Assembly: GCA_050263095.1 (NCBI GenBank)
Contig: JBLNEW010000071.1
Coordinates: 1 to 64,000 of the forward strand
Length of the DNA: 64,000 nucleotides
From: FEB-35 sp050263095
GTDB taxonomy: Bacteria; Desulfobacterota; Deferrimicrobia; Deferrimicrobiales; Deferrimicrobiaceae
Direction of reading: 5' to 3'
In this document: in pieces, positions 7,878-16,219 of the stretch
How the letters are laid out: every line of letters starts with the position of its first letter
Position numbering within the stretch: the first letter of the stretch is position 1
Translations under genes and position numbers: made by a program
Notes under the pieces: model-generated
Databases searched by the model: none
What the model was told of the DNA's origin: nothing
The model's input: only the letters and a program-made list of their open reading frames with translations

Positions 7878-8352
7878 GTTAGTCCTTGGCGAAAGCGGTA
7901 TGGCACCGGCGCTTCCCGGAACCGGCGACCGACGATGGGAAAACAGGAGACGAGGGCTTGGAAACCGGACCGAAAAATTTCTCTTGCCCTCCAAAAATGG
8001 ATGCAGTATACAATCTCGAGTGGATGGATGCAGTGTACAGGCTACGTCGCAGGGAACAGTCAAACACACCTCTAGCTGATCACCCTCCCCTGACGATGGA
8101 CCGTATCTAGGCGCGCGCATACTGCGGACATACACCCGATCATCCCAGAGACAGGAACCGCGACGATTGGACGACATGCGAACCTGCATTTGCACGAACC
8201 ACTTTGCGGCCGGCTGCGCATGCAACGGCCGCGCACCCGTCAATTTTTCGGCAAGTCCTTCAAACAATACGAAAGGAGGGATGCAACCGGGGCAGACGGA
8301 GGGGTTGTATGAAAACGGATCCCAACTCAAACCAAATTCATGGAGGGAACGT
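7878..8352 (+). other. long 5' leader of the first decaheme gene
   Basis: No convincing gene is present, though the cytochrome reading frame stays open upstream to 8167. Visible items are two copies of a GGATGCAGTRTACA element at 7999-8040, a block CGCAGGGAACAGTCAAA at 8048-8064, a GC hairpin whose arms are GCGGCCG and CGGCCGC (8206-8233), and GAAAGGAGG at 8271. The last blocks recur at matching places in the leader of the paralogue, so the leader is conserved and probably functional. Confidence 0.5.
7999..8040. promoter_or_regulatory. tandem GGATGCAGTRTACA sites shared with the third cytochrome promoter
   Basis: GGATGCAGTATACAAT (7999-8014) and GGATGCAGTGTACAG (8026-8040) are direct repeats 27 bp apart. 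The 12-mer TGCAGTATACAA recurs exactly, in the same orientation relative to the gene, within the palindrome ahead of the decaheme gene at 44222-47050. A GntR-type or similar repressor is a possible ligand; that is inference. Confidence 0.5.
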
Positions 8353-10674
8353 ATGAGAAAGTCGATGTTCGCATTGGTTGCTCTCTCCCTGCTGCTGCCG
8401 CTTGTGTTCTTCGGATGCAGCGGGTCTGACGGCGCCGCAGGCGCGGCAGGCGCCACCGGCGCCACGGGCGCGACCGGCCCGACCGGCCCCGCCGGGGAGC
8501 CCGGAGAAGGCGTAGTTTCAAGCGAAACCTGCACCCTCTGCCACGGCGCGGGCAAGACTTATGACGTCGCCGCGATGCACGCGATCACTCCGCTTGTCCC
8601 GATCACGATCACCAGCGTCGCATTCGCCGACAACGGGGTAAACAAGGTCGTAACGGTTAATTTCGATTACTCGGGAGTCGGGAACCTCCTCGACAATTCG
8701 TCGGCGACACAGCTCAGGTACCCGAGATTCTACCTCGCCAAGCTGGTGCCTGGTCCCACCTATCCCGCAAGCGGGACCGCCGAGCCTGACGTTTGGGTCC
8801 GCACGGTAAGCGGCGAGCGCGTCCACGGAAACCTGACCCAGGTCGACGCCAACAGCTTCTCCTACCAGTTCGGATATAACGTGCTGGCCGCCGACAACGC
8901 CTATACCCACCGGGTCGGCGTCTACACTTCCGGCGTCACGGGCGAGACCACGAGGTTCGCCACCACGGACGTGGTGCCGAACGGAAGCGCGGTCACGCTC
9001 ACCCGCAATATCGTCACCACCGCCGCATGCCAGCAGTGCCACGATCCGTTGGGCGGCGGCGACGTCGTATTCCACAGCGGCGCCCGCAATACGGCCGAGT
9101 CCTGCGGCCTCTGCCACCGCACTGTACAGGGCACCCGCGACAACACGGTCCTCAACTACAATCCCGAAACCGGAGTCCTCGAAGGCACCGGCCAGGCCTA
9201 TTACCCGTACATGGTCCACAAGATCCACGCGGCGAAGGAATGGGTATTCCACGGAAAGGATTACTCCGAGGTCACCTATCCCCAGGACATCCGCAATTGC
9301 ACGACGTGCCACAAGGGCGCAGACGGCGAAGACTGGAAGAACAAGCCGAGCATCGTGGGCTGCGGATCCTGCCACGACACCGTCAACTTCGTAACGGGCG
9401 CCAACCACCTGGGCGGGGCGACGGCGAACAACCAGTTCTGCGCTCTCTGCCACACGCCCACCGCGATCGACGGCTACCACGCAACCGAGAACTCGACTCC
9501 CAACAACCCGCAGCTTCCCGCCGGGCTTGCCAAGTTCGAGTACAGCATCAGCAGCGTAACGGTCAACGCCAGCAACCAGGCCGTGGTCAATTTCTCGATC
9601 AAGAAGAACGGGACCGCGGTCAACCTCAAGGACAATACGGCACTAACCGGCTTCACCTTCGGGCCGAGCTTCCTGGTCGCCTACGCGAACAACGTCACCA
9701 ACCCGAAGGACTACAGCAACTTCGGCAAGAGCGCGGGACAGCCGGCAAGCGTAACGCTTGCGAGCCTGCTCTCGACGCTTACCTCCACCGACAACGTGAC
9801 CTTCACGGCCACGCTGACCGCGCAGCCTTTCCCGGCAGGCGCGAAAATGCGTGCGATAGCCCTCCAGGGCTACTTCACCCAGACCAACGTCGACGTGGAC
9901 GGCGACGGCACCAATGACTCCGTCGGCCGCCACACCCCGTCGGTGGAGAAGGCGGTCACCGGCGACGCAGTTCGCCGGGTGATCATAAAGAGCGGGTACA
10001 ACGCCACCACCGGACAGCCCGAGGGCTGCCTGGAGTGCCACGAGATCTTCGAGGGGCACGGCGGGAACCGCGTCAACAACGTGCAGGTCTGCGTCATGTG
10101 CCACAACCCGAGCCTGACTTCGAGCGGCCGCACCATAGATCCGGCCGGCTCTTCGCCGATCAACCCGGACATCGTCGCGCTGTACGGCAGTGATCCCCTG
10201 GCCTACCCTGAAGTTCCCAACAACTTCAAGGACATGATCCACGGCATCCACGCCAGGGCAGAGCGCGATCCGGCCTATCCCTTCGTGGATATCCGCAACC
10301 GCACGTCGGGAGGAGTTGCAGGCGTTCTCGTCAACGGCGCCGAGATAACCTGGCCGGGCAACCTGAAGAACTGCAACAAGTGCCACATCGGAACTTCCTT
10401 CGCGGCCGACCTGCCTACCGGGGTCGACTTCAGCACCGCGAAGATCACCACCGGGGTAGCGGGCGAGACCCGGACCGACATCACCGGTGCACGTGCAACC
10501 GTTGCCAACAGCACCGACCTGGTTACCAGCCCGATCGTCGGGGCATGCGGCATGTGCCACAACTCGGACACCGCCAGGAGCCACTTTGTGCTGAACGGCG
10601 GCGACGTCCAGGCGACGCGCTCGTACGCGGAGAAGGTACCGGATACGTTGTCGGTCGCGCTGCCGACGCCGTAG
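8353..10674 (+). CDS. OmcA/MtrC-family decaheme c-type cytochrome lipoprotein, paralogue 1
   Basis: Predicted cell-surface electron-transfer lipoprotein of 773 residues. It starts at the ATG at 8353 behind GGAGG. The frame is open further upstream, but only this start gives a lipoprotein signal peptide (MRKSMFALVALSLLLPLVFFGC, lipobox ending at Cys22). A collagen-like Gly-X-Y tract (GAAGATGATGATGPTGP type) follows at once. Ten CXXCH motifs: CTLCH, CQQCH, CGLCH, CTTCH, CGSCH, CALCH, CLECH, CVMCH, CNKCH, CGMCH. Beta-rich heme-free segments separate the first from the second and the sixth from the seventh, the split-domain plan of OmcA/MtrC. It lies behind a sigma-54 promoter and an NtrC-type pair, and ahead of a near-duplicate gene. 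Confidence 0.93.
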   Translation: MRKSMFALVALSLLLPLVFFGCSGSDGAAGAAGATGATGATGPTGPAGEPGEGVVSSETCTLCHGAGKTYDVAAMHAITPLVPITITSVAFADNGVNKVVTVNFDYSGVGNLLDNSSATQLRYPRFYLAKLVPGPTYPASGTAEPDVWVRTVSGERVHGNLTQVDANSFSYQFGYNVLAADNAYTHRVGVYTSGVTGETTRFATTDVVPNGSAVTLTRNIVTTAACQQCHDPLGGGDVVFHSGARNTAESCGLCHRTVQGTRDNTVLNYNPETGVLEGTGQAYYPYMVHKIHAAKEWVFHGKDYSEVTYPQDIRNCTTCHKGADGEDWKNKPSIVGCGSCHDTVNFVTGANHLGGATANNQFCALCHTPTAIDGYHATENSTPNNPQLPAGLAKFEYSISSVTVNASNQAVVNFSIKKNGTAVNLKDNTALTGFTFGPSFLVAYANNVTNPKDYSNFGKSAGQPASVTLASLLSTLTSTDNVTFTATLTAQPFPAGAKMRAIALQGYFTQTNVDVDGDGTNDSVGRHTPSVEKAVTGDAVRRVIIKSGYNATTGQPEGCLECHEIFEGHGGNRVNNVQVCVMCHNPSLTSSGRTIDPAGSSPINPDIVALYGSDPLAYPEVPNNFKDMIHGIHARAERDPAYPFVDIRNRTSGGVAGVLVNGAEITWPGNLKNCNKCHIGTSFAADLPTGVDFSTAKITTGVAGETRTDITGARATVANSTDLVTSPIVGACGMCHNSDTARSHFVLNGGDVQATRSYAEKVPDTLSVALPTP

Positions 10675-10721
10675 GACATAGTCAACCTAACAGACAACTT
10701 ATAAAGCAAGCGCACCATGAG

Positions 10722-10753
10722 CCCGGCCCCCGAAAAGGGGGCCGGGTTTTTTT
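10722..10753 (+). terminator. intrinsic terminator after decaheme gene 1
   Basis: A stem built on CCCGGCCCC / GGGGCCGGG with a GAAAA-containing loop is followed by seven T residues. An almost identical hairpin ends the paralogous gene. Confidence 0.92.
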
Positions 10754-11541
10754 ATTTATATCGGCTCGCAACAAACGATCACGCTCGAACCGTTTATCAA
10801 ATTCATACACTCGAATCGGACTATGGACGGTCGGAGATACTCCGCGCTTTCGTCACGCATTCCGCGTTCACACCTGCGGGCGGAAGCTCCCCATAAAACT
10901 TCCGGAACGGGTGTTATTTCCGGAAACATGCTGAAAATATTTCTTTTTTAGGAAAATATTTTCCGCTGGTCCCCACTCCGGCATAAACCATCGTTTGCCA
11001 TACTTCGTAACTCGCAAATAACAGGTGTCTTTTTTAATAATCCGTGGTAGCCTGCAACAGGCACGGATATTGCGAATTCTCCTTGATAGGTCTGTTCGCC
11101 CACAGCTTCCGATCGCTCGGAAGGAGCGAAGGCAGGCGTAAAAGTCAAGGATGGCCGTGGAAAACCGTGGATGCATGCGGTTTTCAGAGCATGCCGCAGG
11201 GAACAGTTAAAATCACCTCCTGACTTACCCCCTCCCCTGTCGAAAAACCGATTCCAGGTGCACGCGCATAGCGATTCGATTACAGGAGTGGCAAACGGAC
11301 AGGAACCAAGACGATTACGCGCTGAGCGGACTCGCTTTTCCCCTGCGCCATCGTGCTGCCCGCTCCATATCGGCCGGCAGCACACTTGTACTTCTCCAGC
11401 AACGCGTTCAATAAACGGGAAAGGAGGTTGTCGACCGGAGCAAACGTCAGGGAAGGAATCGAAGCAGACGCAGAGCCGGATTGGAAGGTCGGTGCATTAA
11501 GGGGGATTCCAACTCAATCCTATTTCACGGGGGGGGAACGT
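10754..11541 (+). other. long intergenic leader of the second decaheme gene
   Basis: No gene is supported. The region holds several palindromes (TTTCCGGAAA near 10917 and GGAAAATATTTTCC at 10951-10964), a -24/-12 element at 11059, and blocks shared with the leader of paralogue 1: GCCGCAGGGAACAGTTAAA (11194-11212), GACAGGAACCAAGACGATTA (11298 region) and GGGAAAGGAGG (11418 region). The upstream 300 bases are notably more AT-rich than the surrounding genes. Confidence 0.5.
11059..11074 (+). promoter_or_regulatory. sigma-54 (-24/-12) promoter of the second decaheme cytochrome
   Basis: AGGCACGGATATTGCG preserves GGCACG-N4-TTGC with exact spacing and matches the element at 7862 in 13 of 16 positions. 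The predicted leader is about 455 nt, the same as for paralogue 1, so promoter and leader were duplicated with the gene. Confidence 0.75.
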
Positions 11542-13875
11542 ATGAGAAAGGGTACTTTTTTATCTGTCGCTCTATCACTTCTACTGCCGCTTGTGTTCTT
11601 CGGGTGCAGCGGTTCGGACGGCGCCGCCGGCGCCCCGGGCGCAACGGGCGCGACCGGCCCGACAGGCCCGACAGGCCCCGCCGGGGCTCCCGGAGAAGGC
11701 GTAGTAGCAAGCGAGACCTGCACCTTGTGTCACGGCACGGGAAAAACCTATGACGTCGCCGCGATGCACAGCACGAACGCCGGGACGGCAACGGCAACAA
11801 TCACCGGCGCCGCCTTCAGCCCGGACAATGCCTCGGTAGTGATGACCTTCACCTTTTCGGCCACGGACAGCGCCGGGAACGCGATAGCGGATAACATCCT
11901 CCTTACTCCATCGGGAAGCAACCTGGCATTCGCCAGGTTCACCATAGCCCGACTGATCCCGGGAACGGCATACCCCGCGTCGGGGACCACGGAGCCCGAC
12001 ACGTGGTTCTACTACGGCGACAGAAGCCATCGCGCCAAAACCCAATTGACGTTCGACGGCACCACCTACACCTTCACCTTCGTGAACAACACGGTTCTCG
12101 ATCCCGCATGGGCCGGCTACACCCACCGGGTGGGGATCGAGATCTACGGTTTCGGAGGGCCGTCGGTGAATCCCACCTTTGACTTCGTTCCGAACGGCGG
12201 CGCGCTTGCCAGGCGCGAAATCGTCACAACCGCGGCCTGCAACGGGTGCCACGACACGCTGGGAGTGACGCCGTCGCCGCCATTCCATGGCGGTCGCCGC
12301 GTCGATACCAAGTTCTGCGTTCTCTGCCACAACACCAATAACAGCCTGGCGCCGCAGAGCGGGGCTCCGGGCGCCCCAAGCGTGCCTATCCCATTCGCCA
12401 AGGTGATTCACGGGGTCCACACGAGCCAGGATCTGCTCGTATTCGAGGGCACCGTAAACCACGGCGATTTCACCGAGCTGAAATATCCCCAGGACGTCCG
12501 CAACTGCACGACGTGCCACAAGGGCCCGGACGGCGACAACTGGAAGAACCGCCCGAACGCGACAGGATGCGGATCGTGCCATACCGACGTCAACTTCACG
12601 ACCGGCGCCAACCACATCGGCGGAGCGCAAGCGAACAACCAGTTCTGCGCCCTCTGCCACACGCCCGCCCTTATAGTGGATTATCACGCCACGGAAAACG
12701 TGACGCCCAACAACCCGCAGCTTCGCGCCGGGCTGGCCGCCTTCGAATACAGCATCAGCAGCGTGACGGTCAACGCCAGCAACCAGGCGGTTGTCAATTT
12801 CTCGATCAAGAAGAACGGGACCGCGGTAAACCTCAAGGACAACACGGCGCTTTCGGGCTTCACCTTCGGGCCGAGCTTCCTGGTCGCCTACGCCAACAAC
12901 GTCACCAATCCGCAGGACTACAGCAACTTCGGCAGGAGCGCGGGGCAGCCGGCAAGCGTCACTCTGCAGAGCCTGCTCTCGACGCTTACCTCCACCGACA
13001 ACGTGACCTTCACGGCCACCCTGGCTTCGCAGCCTTTCCCGGCAGGCGCGAAAATGCGCGCGGTGGCCCTCCAGAGCTACTTTACCCAGACCAACGTCGA
13101 TGTTGACGGCGACGGTGCGAACGACAACGTCGCCCGCCACACCCCGTCGGTCCAGAAAGGCGTCACCGGCGACGCCGTTCGCCGCACCGTGGTCAAGAGC
13201 GGTTACAACGCCACCACCGGCCAGCCCGAGGGCTGCCTGGAGTGCCACGAGACCTTCGAGGGGCACGGCGGGAGCCGCGTCAACAACGTGCAGGTCTGCG
13301 TTATGTGCCACAACCCCAGCAACACGAGCAGCGGCCGCATCATCAACCCGGCCGGCGCTTCGCCGATCAATCCGGACATCGTCGCCCTTTACGGGAGCGA
13401 CCCCCTGGCCTATCCGGAGGTTTCCGCCAACTTCAAGAACCTGATCCACGGCATCCACTCGGCCTCCATGCGCGTCGACCCGTTCATATTCATACGCAAC
13501 CGCACGGCGGGCGGGTTTGCAGGGGTTCTCCTTAACGGGGACGAGATCACCTTCCCGGGCAACCTGAAAAACTGCAACAAGTGCCACATAGGCGACTCCT
13601 ACAAGGCCAACCTGCCGACGGGCGTCGACTTCAGCACCGCCAAGATAACCACGGGGGTTTCGACCGAGACAAGGACCGAGATCACCGCGGCCCGCGGCAC
13701 CGTGCCGAACAGCACCGACCTTGTTATCAGCCCGATCGTTTCGGCGTGCGGGATGTGCCACAACTCGGACACCGACAGAAGCCATTTCGCGTTGATGGGC
13801 GGCGACATCCAGGCGACGCGCTCCTACGCGGAGAAGGTACCGGATACGTTGTCGGTCGCGCTGCCGACGCCGTAG
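11542..13875 (+). CDS. OmcA/MtrC-family decaheme c-type cytochrome lipoprotein, paralogue 2
   Basis: A 777-residue duplicate of the preceding gene, predicted to act at the outer face of the outer membrane. The ATG at 11542 gives a lipoprotein signal peptide with lipobox VFFGC and then a collagen-like stretch (GAAGAPGATGATGPTGPTGP). Ten CXXCH motifs: CTLCH, CNGCH, CVLCH, CTTCH, CGSCH, CALCH, CLECH, CVMCH, CNKCH, CGMCH. From about heme 4 to the C-terminus it is nearly identical to paralogue 1, ending in the same DTLSVALPTP. The domain between hemes 1 and 3 is strongly diverged. It has its own -24/-12 promoter and terminator, so each copy is an independent transcription unit. Confidence 0.93.
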   Translation: MRKGTFLSVALSLLLPLVFFGCSGSDGAAGAPGATGATGPTGPTGPAGAPGEGVVASETCTLCHGTGKTYDVAAMHSTNAGTATATITGAAFSPDNASVVMTFTFSATDSAGNAIADNILLTPSGSNLAFARFTIARLIPGTAYPASGTTEPDTWFYYGDRSHRAKTQLTFDGTTYTFTFVNNTVLDPAWAGYTHRVGIEIYGFGGPSVNPTFDFVPNGGALARREIVTTAACNGCHDTLGVTPSPPFHGGRRVDTKFCVLCHNTNNSLAPQSGAPGAPSVPIPFAKVIHGVHTSQDLLVFEGTVNHGDFTELKYPQDVRNCTTCHKGPDGDNWKNRPNATGCGSCHTDVNFTTGANHIGGAQANNQFCALCHTPALIVDYHATENVTPNNPQLRAGLAAFEYSISSVTVNASNQAVVNFSIKKNGTAVNLKDNTALSGFTFGPSFLVAYANNVTNPQDYSNFGRSAGQPASVTLQSLLSTLTSTDNVTFTATLASQPFPAGAKMRAVALQSYFTQTNVDVDGDGANDNVARHTPSVQKGVTGDAVRRTVVKSGYNATTGQPEGCLECHETFEGHGGSRVNNVQVCVMCHNPSNTSSGRIINPAGASPINPDIVALYGSDPLAYPEVSANFKNLIHGIHSASMRVDPFIFIRNRTAGGFAGVLLNGDEITFPGNLKNCNKCHIGDSYKANLPTGVDFSTAKITTGVSTETRTEITAARGTVPNSTDLVISPIVSACGMCHNSDTDRSHFALMGGDIQATRSYAEKVPDTLSVALPTP

Positions 13876-13922
13876 GACATGGTCAACCTGACCGACTACT
13901 CATAAAACAAGCGCACAATGAG

Positions 13923-13955
13923 CCCGGCCCCCCGAAAAGGGGGCCGGGTTTTTTT
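13923..13955 (+). terminator. intrinsic terminator after decaheme gene 2
   Basis: A CCCGGCCCCC / GGGGGCCGGG stem with a GAAAA-type loop and a run of seven T. It is nearly identical to the hairpin at 10722, showing that the duplication unit included the terminator. Confidence 0.92.
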
Positions 13956-14204
13956 ATTGATATCGGTTCGCAATCAGTGATAAAGTATCCTGCATCCAAG
14001 GGATCGATATCGTCTCCAGAGATCCATGGACAATCCACGATCACCGGTAAGAGGGCCTTTGGCGCCGCATTCAAGCCCCCGGTTGTGCCTCCTCCCCGGC
14101 CGCTCCGGCCGTCGCGAATACACGTTCCGTTCGGCTCTTCCTGCTTTCCGCTCTCCGTTTTCACCCTGCATTCCGCATCCACATCGACAGGAGGTAGAGG
14201 CGTA
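13956..14204 (+). other. intergenic region before the porin gene
   Basis: No gene is visible. The first bases resemble the start of the other post-terminator spacer (TATCGGYTCGCAA at 13960 and 10759), a remnant of the duplication. A good ribosome site (AGGAGG at 14189) precedes the porin ATG. No clear -35/-10 or -24/-12 element was found. Confidence 0.4.
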
Positions 14205-15464
14205 ATGAAAGGAAAGAGATGGCTCTTCCCCCTCGTGCTTCTCCTTCTCTTCCCGGCGCCGGGACCGGCTCGCGCGGCGGACGTCCGGTTCCAGAGTTCG
14301 ACGCAGTACCTCTGGTACGAAGATCCTTTTCTGGGCAAGGACCAGAGCGATATCGTCCAGTACCTATCCTTGGGCGCGCCGGCGATAGACAACGCGGGCA
14401 GGTTCAGCGCATTCGGGTACGGCCGGGTCTCCAAGCAGTTCAACACGGGCCAGGAAGGCATCTTCAGCAATTCCGAGGATGTTCTCGGCCGGCTCTATTT
14501 CTTTTACGTCAATTACGCCCTTCCCGGGAACCGCGGAGACATACGTCTCGGGCGGCAATTCGTGGCCGTGGGCGCGGGAGCGGGGACGATCGACGGCGTC
14601 AGCGCGGCGGCGCGCGACCTTGGACCCCTGGCGCTTTCGGTGTTCGCCGGATACGACGTCCGGTACCGGGAGACGACCGACTTGAGCCGGGACGGGGATT
14701 ACCTTCTCGGGGCATCGGTCGGGGGATCGTTCCTGAAGGAAGGCGCGGTTCTCCACAACACCAACCTGGAGCTAAGCTACCTTCGCAAGTACAACGAGAC
14801 CGACATCGTCCGGGAGATGCTGGGGGTTCACGCCGACCAGGGATTCTACAAGAAGGGGAAAGCCTACCTTGACTGGCGCTACGACGTAATGCACGAATCC
14901 AACAACGAGTTTCTCGCGGGCGTTAAAGTCACGCCGTTTGCCGGACTTCTCTCAATCACCGGCGAGTACTTCTCGTCGTACCCCACCTTCGACGCGGACT
15001 CGATTTTCACGGTATTCGCGGTCAGCCGGTACAGGGAAACGCTGGGGCGCGTGGATTACATCCTGAACCAGCGGACGACGCTATTCGCTTCATATACGCG
15101 GGCCAACTACGACGGGCCGACGGCGGACATAGGCACCCTGGGCGCCAGGTTCCTGCCGGAGCGGGTCAAGGGGCTCGGGATCCGGGCGGCCGTGGATATC
15201 CGCCGCGGGTACCCGGGACGGCTGACCGGCCTCGATCTTTCGGCCGACTACGCGATCCTCAAGACGCGCCTCGGCGCCGGGGTCACGTACGACGTCATCC
15301 AGAGGGATTCGATGGCGGAGGACTTCTCCGCCAGGAAGTTCTGGCTCGGCGGATCTTACGATATACGGAAAAACATGACCGCCAGGCTGCGCGTTGAAGA
15401 CAAGGAGACCCGCCAGTTCGGGAACGAGTTCTCGGGCCGGGCCGCACTCGATGTGCGATTCTAA
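14205..15464 (+). CDS. outer-membrane beta-barrel, candidate porin of a porin-cytochrome conduit
   Basis: A 419-residue protein starting at the ATG at 14205 (AGGAGGTAGAG upstream). A signal peptide ends at ARAADV. The rest is made of alternating aromatic/polar short strands and ends in RAALDVRF, the C-terminal phenylalanine expected of BAM-inserted barrels. The size matches Geobacter OmbB (about 400 residues), not Shewanella MtrB (about 700). It starts a tight run with the periplasmic octaheme cytochrome (28 bases downstream) and the large multiheme lipoprotein, which is the OmbB-OmaB-OmcB layout. Assignment as the conduit porin rests on this context; the sequence itself shows only a barrel. 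Confidence 0.75.
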   Translation: MKGKRWLFPLVLLLLFPAPGPARAADVRFQSSTQYLWYEDPFLGKDQSDIVQYLSLGAPAIDNAGRFSAFGYGRVSKQFNTGQEGIFSNSEDVLGRLYFFYVNYALPGNRGDIRLGRQFVAVGAGAGTIDGVSAAARDLGPLALSVFAGYDVRYRETTDLSRDGDYLLGASVGGSFLKEGAVLHNTNLELSYLRKYNETDIVREMLGVHADQGFYKKGKAYLDWRYDVMHESNNEFLAGVKVTPFAGLLSITGEYFSSYPTFDADSIFTVFAVSRYRETLGRVDYILNQRTTLFASYTRANYDGPTADIGTLGARFLPERVKGLGIRAAVDIRRGYPGRLTGLDLSADYAILKTRLGAGVTYDVIQRDSMAEDFSARKFWLGGSYDIRKNMTARLRVEDKETRQFGNEFSGRAALDVRF

Positions 15465-15492
15465 CGCCGCGGCGAGAGAGGAGGAGAGAAAC

Positions 15493-16191
15493 TTGAGAAA
15501 AACATCGATCCGGTTCGCCTGGGTCCTTATCCCGGCGATCATGATATCGGTTGCGGCTTACGCCTATCAACGGGAGGACCACAAGGCTTACCGGGATCTC
15601 CCGCTTCCCGAATGCGCGGAATGCCACAAGGATTCCGGGGTCCAGCCGAACCACGGCGGCGGCTGGGACAAGGAGCACCGGGTCATGGCTTCGCGGCCCG
15701 ACGCCCTATGCGCACAATGCCACGGCCAGGGATATTGCCAGGATTGCCACAAGGGCGGGGGGATCGACGCAAAGCTCTCCAGGAGCCAGTACAAGCGGGA
15801 CATAAAGCCCGAAAGCCACCGAAGCGACTGGCTTTCCGTCCACCCGATCACGGCTTCCACGAACCCCCAGCAGTGCTCCCGCTGCCACGAGCCGCAGTTC
15901 TGCTCGAACTGCCACACGCGCATGGGCAACGCGAACCGCACGATCAGGGACCACGACCTGAGCGCACCGGCCGGCTCGCGGTACGTCGCATCCTTTCCCG
16001 ACGGCCACGCCTCGGAGGCCCGGCGAAACCTGGCGTCCTGCCAGTCGTGCCATCCCGACGGGAACGTATGCCTCACCTGCCACTCGGCCCGCGCGGGATT
16101 GCGTGTAAATCCGCACCCCAAGGACTTCAAGGGAGACCGCATAAGGTCAAAGAGCAACAACCGGTCGTGCAGGGTCTGCCACGACTTTTAA
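15493..16191 (+). CDS. periplasmic octaheme c-type cytochrome (OmaB-like)
   Basis: Predicted 232-residue periplasmic electron carrier feeding electrons into the outer-membrane porin. The start is a TTG at 15493 behind GAGGAGAG, giving an uncleaved or cleaved signal helix over about residues 5-25. Eight CXXCH motifs follow: CAECH, CAQCH, CQDCH, CSRCH, CSNCH, CQSCH, CLTCH and CRVCH. Two closely paired motifs (CAQCH...CQDCH and CSRCH...CSNCH) are typical of tightly stacked hemes. Eight hemes in about 230 residues matches Geobacter OmaB. It sits 28 bases after the porin and 28 bases before the large multiheme lipoprotein. Confidence 0.88.
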   Translation: MRKTSIRFAWVLIPAIMISVAAYAYQREDHKAYRDLPLPECAECHKDSGVQPNHGGGWDKEHRVMASRPDALCAQCHGQGYCQDCHKGGGIDAKLSRSQYKRDIKPESHRSDWLSVHPITASTNPQQCSRCHEPQFCSNCHTRMGNANRTIRDHDLSAPAGSRYVASFPDGHASEARRNLASCQSCHPDGNVCLTCHSARAGLRVNPHPKDFKGDRIRSKSNNRSCRVCHDF

Positions 16192-16219
16192 CCGACCATC
16201 ACCAATGGAGGCTCGCTGC

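Noticed and set aside
8167..8352. Upstream in-frame extension of the first decaheme gene (62 extra codons, Cys-rich).
   Set aside because: The lipoprotein signal peptide and a good ribosome site place the start at 8353; the extension has no ribosome site and lies in the conserved leader.
11427..11500. Possible GEMM (cyclic dinucleotide) riboswitch: GCAAACG followed later by GACGCAGAGCC upstream of decaheme gene 2.
   Set aside because: The intervening sequence does not form the GNRA-capped stem, the GACGCAAAGCC core is imperfect, and nothing similar occurs in the leader of the paralogue or the third gene.
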